From the NCBI RefSeq assembly GCF_000949135.2, contig NZ_JTAN02000003.1, forward strand, positions 372,001 through 436,000: DNA of 64,000 bases, read 5' to 3'. The position numbers and the translations under genes were made by a program. Numbering within the stretch: the first letter of the stretch is position 1; each line of letters starts with the position of its first letter. Positions 59,820 through 64,000 of the stretch are shown one piece after another. The notes under the pieces are model-generated. The model was not told the DNA's origin. It saw nothing but the letters and a program-made list of their open reading frames with translations, and searched no databases. The stretch comes from Burkholderia sp. USMB20. GTDB taxonomy: Bacteria; Pseudomonadota; Gammaproteobacteria; Burkholderiales; Burkholderiaceae.

Positions 59820-60442
59820 AGCACGACGACCCCAACCTGATCGTCCGCTACACGCCGAACGAGCGCACGAACCACTGGATCACCGCGATCACGTTCGTGC
59901 TGCTCGCGCTGTCCGGGCTCGCGCTGTTCCATCCGTCGATGTTCTGGCTCACCGCGCTGTTCGGCGGCGGCCAGTGGACGCGGATCCTGCATCCGTTCGT
60001 CGGTCTCGTGATGTTCGTGTCGTTCGCGATTCTCGTGGTGCGCTTCTGGCATCACAACACGCTCGACGCGGACGACCGCCAATGGCTGAAGCAGATCGGC
60101 GACGTGCTGACCAACCAGGAAGACAAGCTGCCGCCCGTCGGGCGCTATAACGCCGGACAGAAGCTGCTATTCTTCACGTTGGTGGCGTGCCTGCTACTGC
60201 TCCTGCTGTCGGGGATCGTGATCTGGCGGCGCTACTTCTCGTTCTACTTCCCGATCGGGGTGATCCGCGCGGCCGCTGTCGTGCATGCCGTGGCGGCCTT
60301 CGTGCTGATCGCGAGCATCATCGTGCACATTTACGCGGCGTTGTGGGTGAAGGGCTCGATCGGGGCGATGGTGCGCGGCACCGTCACGCTGGGCTGGGCC
60401 CGCAAGCATCACCCGAAGTGGTTCCGTGAAAGCGTGAAATAA
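59816..60442 (+). CDS. fdnI: formate dehydrogenase-N gamma subunit, cytochrome b556
   Basis: A 208-aa membrane cytochrome that passes formate electrons to quinone. The N-terminus has [20 protein letters not shown], where the helix-1 His is a haem ligand. [20 protein letters not shown] and [20 protein letters not shown] supply the other His ligands. Four helices are predicted. It overlaps fdnH by four bases and is followed by a small hairpin before fdhE. Confidence 0.95.
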   Translation: MKHDDPNLIVRYTPNERTNHWITAITFVLLALSGLALFHPSMFWLTALFGGGQWTRILHPFVGLVMFVSFAILVVRFWHHNTLDADDRQWLKQIGDVLTNQEDKLPPVGRYNAGQKLLFFTLVACLLLLLLSGIVIWRRYFSFYFPIGVIRAAAVVHAVAAFVLIASIIVHIYAALWVKGSIGAMVRGTVTLGWARKHHPKWFRESVK

Positions 60443-60508
60443 CGCAGTGGAGCGGGGCGGCTCGCCGATCGCGGCGGGCCGTTCCGTCAGCCGTCGGAAT
60501 CGCCTGAA

Positions 60509-60536
60509 GCGCCGACCTGTCGGCGCTTGTTTATTT
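60509..60536 (+). terminator. short hairpin with T-rich tail between fdnI and fdhE
   Basis: GCGCCGA (60509-60515) pairs with TCGGCGC (60520-60526), followed by TTGTTTATTT. It probably reduces read-through from the structural genes into fdhE; the tail overlaps the fdhE ribosome-binding region. Confidence 0.6.
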
Positions 60537-60549
60537 GGAAGACATTTTC

Positions 60550-61485
60550 GTGACACAACGCATTCTCGAACCGACCGAGATTTCGGCGCTCGATCATTCG
60601 GCCATTCCGCGCTTTCGCCTGCCGGAGCGCGGCACCGCGTTCGCCGCGCGTGCCGCCCGGCTGCGCAAGCTTGCCGACCTGAACCCGATCAGCGGCTACC
60701 TGCGGCTGATGGCGACCGTTGCCGACGCGCAGCACGCGACGCTGCAGGCGCTGGAACTGCCGCTGCCGTCGCCCGAAGCGATCGCACGCGCGCAACAGCA
60801 TTCGATGCCCCTCGTGCCGGCGCTCGACGGCGAGCGCAACCCGCAGTGGCGGGCCGTGCTGTACGAACTGCTCGATCGCGTCGAAAGCGCCGGGCTCGTC
60901 AATCCGTCGCTCGCGAAGCTGCTCGACCGGCTGCGCCTGATGGCGCCCGCCGAACTCGACGCGCAGGCCGACGCGATCCTCGCGTTGCGCTTCGCCGAAG
61001 TCGACCCGGCCACCGCGCCGTTCCTGATGGCCGCGCTGCAGGTCGTCTGGACCGATCTCGCGAGCCGCGTGGCACCGGCCGACGTCCCGTATCTCGACCA
61101 GCCGGGGCTGTGCCCCGTGTGCGGCACGCATCCGGTCGCGAGCGTCGTGCGCGTCGGCGGCCAGTACCAGGGCTACCGTTTCCTGCAGTGCGGGCTGTGC
61201 ACGACCGAGTGGCACATGGTGCGCACGAAATGTTCGCACTGCGATTCGACCAAGGGCATCGCCTATCACGGGATCGAAGGCGGCAGCGAAGCCGTCAAGG
61301 CCGAGTCGTGTGACGAATGCAAGACCTATCGCAAGATCGGCTACCAGGAGAAGGACTACGAGTTCGAGCCGCTGGCGGACGATCTCGCGAGCCTCACGCT
61401 CGACCTGCTGATGAACGAAGCCGGCTACCAGCGCAGTTCGCCGAACCCGCTGCTGTGGCCGGACATGTCGCGCGAAGCGGAATGA
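60550..61485 (+). CDS. fdhE: formate dehydrogenase accessory protein FdhE
   Basis: A 311-aa cytosolic maturation factor for respiratory formate dehydrogenases. The C-terminal half is a rubredoxin-like double zinc ribbon: [29 protein letters not shown] and [20 protein letters not shown] is the usual entry to it. GTG 60550 is preferred (GGAAGA about 8 bases upstream); TTG 60535 is an alternative. It follows the fdnGHI genes and precedes selA, grouping assembly and selenium functions with the enzyme. Confidence 0.93.
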   Translation: MTQRILEPTEISALDHSAIPRFRLPERGTAFAARAARLRKLADLNPISGYLRLMATVADAQHATLQALELPLPSPEAIARAQQHSMPLVPALDGERNPQWRAVLYELLDRVESAGLVNPSLAKLLDRLRLMAPAELDAQADAILALRFAEVDPATAPFLMAALQVVWTDLASRVAPADVPYLDQPGLCPVCGTHPVASVVRVGGQYQGYRFLQCGLCTTEWHMVRTKCSHCDSTKGIAYHGIEGGSEAVKAESCDECKTYRKIGYQEKDYEFEPLADDLASLTLDLLMNEAGYQRSSPNPLLWPDMSREAE

Positions 61486-61558
61486 CGGTACGGAGCCGGG
61501 GCGCGCGCGAGCGCCGGCGCCGGCTGCCTGCCGCGCATGGAATTGGAGCCACCATTAC

Positions 61559-62998
61559 GTGACCGAACCGGGTTTGAATGAACTGAATGCCGTCCTCGCA
61601 CGCGTGCCGTCGGTGGAGCGCGTGCTGACGTCGGCGCCGCTGCAGCCGCTGCTCGCCGACTATGGACGTACGCGCGTGCTGAACGCGGTGCGCGCCGAAC
61701 TCGAACGCTGGCGCACCGCCGCGCAGCAGGATCCGCCGGCGGCCGGGCCGCTCGACGAGCCGCGCATCGCGGCGGCCGTCGCCCGCACGCTGGCCGCGCA
61801 GAGCGCGGGCGCCGTGCGCGCGGTGTTCAACCTGACCGGCACCGTGCTGCACACGAATCTCGGGCGCGCGCTGTTGCCCGACGACGCGGTGCGCGCGGTG
61901 GTCGACGCGCTCACGCAACCCGTCAACCTCGAATTCGACCTCGCCACCGGCCGCCGCGGCGACCGCGACGACCTGATCGACGATCTGCTGTGCGAACTGA
62001 CCGGCGCGGAAGCCGCGACCGTCGTCAACAACAATGCCGCGGCCGTGTTGCTCGTGTTGTCGGCGCTTGCGCCGAAACGCGAAGTGATCGTGTCGCGCGG
62101 CGAACTCGTCGAGATCGGCGGCGCGTTCCGCATTCCCGACATCATGAGCCGTGCGGGTGCGAAACTGCGCGAGGTCGGCACCACCAACCGCACCCATCTG
62201 CGCGACTACGCGGACGCGATCGGTCCGCGCACGGCGATCCTGATGAAGGTGCACTGCAGCAACTACGCGATCAGCGGCTTCACCAAGGAAGTGACGCTGG
62301 CCGAACTCGCGCCGCTCGCGCGCGAGCACGGCCTGCCGGTGGCGGTCGACCTCGGCAGCGGCACGCTCGCCGATCTGTCGCAATGGGGCCTGCCGCACGA
62401 GACGACCGTGCAGGAAACCGTCGCGGCCGGCGCGAACCTCGTCACGTTCAGCGGCGACAAGCTGCTCGGCGGGCCGCAGGCCGGGCTGATCGTCGGCGAT
62501 CGCGCGCTCGTCGCGAAGATCAAGAAACATCCGCTCAAGCGCGCGCTGCGCGTCGGCAAGCTGACGCTCGCCGCGCTCGAACCCGTGCTGAGGCTGTACC
62601 AGGCGCCGGAATTCCTGCGCGAGCGGCTCACCACGCTGCGTCTGCTGACGCGGCCGCAGCGTGACATCGCCGAGGCCGCCGAGCGCGTGCGTCCGGCGTT
62701 GCAGGCCGCGCTCGGCGGCGGCTTCGACGTGCAGGTCGAGCCGATGTTCAGCCAGATCGGCAGCGGTGCGCTGCCGGTCGACCAGTTGCCGAGCGCCGGG
62801 CTCGTCGTGCGCACGCCGGATGGCAAGCGCGGCGGCCGTGCGCTCGCGCAGCTCGAGAAGCGGTTGCGCGAATGGCCGCGCCCGGTGATCGGCCGCATCG
62901 CCGACAATGCGCTGCGGCTCGACCTGCGCTGCCTCGAAGCGGCGGACGAAGCGGCATTCGTCGCGCAATGCGTGCAGGCCGCGGGGCCGGCTGCATGA
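61559..62998 (+). CDS. selA: L-seryl-tRNA(Sec) selenium transferase
   Basis: A 479-aa PLP enzyme converting Ser-tRNA(Sec) to Sec-tRNA(Sec). [17 protein letters not shown] and [12 protein letters not shown] are conserved; the PLP lysine is in [18 protein letters not shown]. The N-terminal domain (about 1-80) binds tRNA(Sec). It uses a GTG start with GGAG 11-12 bases upstream. The stop overlaps the selB start by four bases. Its presence beside fdnG supports the selenocysteine reading of the fdnG TGA. Confidence 0.96.
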   Translation: MTEPGLNELNAVLARVPSVERVLTSAPLQPLLADYGRTRVLNAVRAELERWRTAAQQDPPAAGPLDEPRIAAAVARTLAAQSAGAVRAVFNLTGTVLHTNLGRALLPDDAVRAVVDALTQPVNLEFDLATGRRGDRDDLIDDLLCELTGAEAATVVNNNAAAVLLVLSALAPKREVIVSRGELVEIGGAFRIPDIMSRAGAKLREVGTTNRTHLRDYADAIGPRTAILMKVHCSNYAISGFTKEVTLAELAPLAREHGLPVAVDLGSGTLADLSQWGLPHETTVQETVAAGANLVTFSGDKLLGGPQAGLIVGDRALVAKIKKHPLKRALRVGKLTLAALEPVLRLYQAPEFLRERLTTLRLLTRPQRDIAEAAERVRPALQAALGGGFDVQVEPMFSQIGSGALPVDQLPSAGLVVRTPDGKRGGRALAQLEKRLREWPRPVIGRIADNALRLDLRCLEAADEAAFVAQCVQAAGPAA

Positions 62999-64000
62999 TC
63001 GTCGGTACCGCGGGACACATCGATCACGGCAAGACGACGCTCGTGCGCGCGCTGACCGGCGTCGACACCGACCGCTTGAAGGAAGAGAAGGCGCGCGGCA
63101 TCTCGATCGAGCTCGGCTATGCGTATACGCCGCTCGAGAACGGCGACGTGCTCGGCCTGATCGACGTGCCGGGCCACGAGAAGCTGATTCATACGATGGC
63201 GGCCGGTGCGAGCGGGATCGACTTCGCGCTGCTCGTGATCGCCGCCGACGACGGCGTGATGCCGCAGACCCGCGAGCACCTCGCGATCCTGCAACTGCTC
63301 GGCGTCGCGCATGGCGTGGTTGCGCTGACGAAGTGCGATCGGGTCGACGCCGCGCGCCTGTCGGCGGTGCGCGACGAGATCGCCGCGTGGCTGCACGGCT
63401 CGACGCTCGATGGCGCGCCGATCTTCGAGACCTGCGCGACGCGCGAGGACGATCCGGGCGTCGCTGCACTGAAGCGTCATCTCGCCGATGCGGCACTCGC
63501 GTGGCGTGCGCGCCGCGACGACGGCCTGTTCCGGCTCGCGGTCGATCGCGTGTTCACGCTCGCCGGGCAGGGGACCATCGTGACCGGCACCGCGTTCGCG
63601 GGCCGCGTGGCGACCGGCGACACGCTCGCGGTCGTGCGCACCGGCGGCGCGGCGCGCGTGCGCAGCATCCATGCGCAGAACCGGCCGGTCGACGCGGGCC
63701 GCGCGGGCGAGCGCTGCGCGCTGAACCTGGCCGGCGTCGACCGTGCGGACGTCGAGCGTGGCGACACCGTCGCGGATGCGCGGCTCGTCGCGACGTCGCC
63801 GCGTCTCGACGTCGAACTGACGCTCCTGGCCGATGCGGGGCTCACGCTGACGCACTGGGCGCCGCTACACGTGCATCTCGGCACGCTGCATCGCGTCGCG
63901 CACGTCGCGCTGCTCGACGGCGATACGCTCGCGGCGGGCCACACGATGCGCGTGCAACTGGTGTTCGACGAACCGGTGTTCGCGCTGCCGGGCGATCGCT
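62995..64000 (+). CDS. selB: selenocysteine-specific elongation factor SelB (partial, runs off window)
   Basis: The first 335 codons of the translation factor that carries Sec-tRNA to the ribosome at UGA/SECIS sites. The GTPase domain shows G1 [20 protein letters not shown]3 [13 protein letters not shown] and G4 [10 protein letters not shown]-Tu-like domains 2 and 3 follow ([20 protein letters not shown]). The C-terminal winged helices that bind SECIS RNA lie beyond the window. ATG 62995 overlaps the selA stop. selC (tRNA-Sec) was not seen in the window. Confidence 0.96.
   Translation, partial: MIVGTAGHIDHGKTTLVRALTGVDTDRLKEEKARGISIELGYAYTPLENGDVLGLIDVPGHEKLIHTMAAGASGIDFALLVIAADDGVMPQTREHLAILQLLGVAHGVVALTKCDRVDAARLSAVRDEIAAWLHGSTLDGAPIFETCATREDDPGVAALKRHLADAALAWRARRDDGLFRLAVDRVFTLAGQGTIVTGTAFAGRVATGDTLAVVRTGGAARVRSIHAQNRPVDAGRAGERCALNLAGVDRADVERGDTVADARLVATSPRLDVELTLLADAGLTLTHWAPLHVHLGTLHRVAHVALLDGDTLAAGHTMRVQLVFDEPVFALPGDR

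Overview
The window is GC-rich, densely coded DNA with the gene content and order of a Burkholderia cepacia complex replicon, most likely chromosome 2 (I recall the trp, leu, sdh and gltA genes lying together there in B. cenocepacia). This rests on protein recognition from the sequence alone; no database search was run. No tRNA, rRNA, CRISPR array or complete mobile element was seen. The only trace of transposition is about 70 bp of an IS3-type end next to metZ.

Layout. 1-7.8 kb: central metabolism. A citrate-lyase-like aldolase (cut by the window edge) and mdh point left; a GntR/HutC regulator, sdhCDAB-sdhE and gltA point right. A perfect 16-bp palindrome lies between mdh and the regulator. 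7.8-17.3 kb: accessory metabolism: AraC regulator, VOC protein, DUF1479 protein, dimethylargininase with an Lrp regulator and a LysP-like permease, a GST, a cupin, and a tandem pair of Tat-exported proteins of unknown function. 17.4-22.3 kb: leuC, a tiny entericidin-like lipoprotein, leuD, leuB, then asd. asd is preceded by a candidate leaderless 39-codon peptide whose tail is almost entirely Thr, Ile and Lys. 22.8-34.7 kb: one long co-directional series, fimV-truA-trpF-trpB-DNA methyltransferase-trpA-accD-folC-SPOR protein-cvpA-purF, many genes overlapping or nearly touching. 34.8-36.3 kb: metZ behind a probable SAM-II riboswitch and terminator.

36.3-50.9 kb matches the bce-II half of the cepacian exopolysaccharide genes (bceM to bceU): GDP-D-rhamnose synthesis (gmd, rmd), three acyltransferases, a Wzx-like flippase, a two-domain glycosyltransferase, UTP-glucose-1-phosphate uridylyltransferase and a large secreted beta-propeller-like protein. 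The genes are split among several transcription units separated by AT-richer gaps. 51.1-55.7 kb: an HU protein with a histone-H1-like tail, a PhnB-type VOC protein, a trimeric porin and a YihY-type membrane protein. 55.8-64 kb: a complete selenium-dependent formate dehydrogenase-N system. fdnG has an in-frame UGA read as selenocysteine with a visible SECIS hairpin, followed by fdnH, fdnI, fdhE, selA and the start of selB, so the selenoenzyme sits with most of the machinery needed to decode it.

The least explained items are the aspartate-family leader peptide before asd, the paired Tat proteins with phased direct repeats upstream, the secreted bceP-position protein, a 47-aa membrane microprotein inside the exopolysaccharide locus, and a solitary DNA methyltransferase embedded between trpB and trpA.
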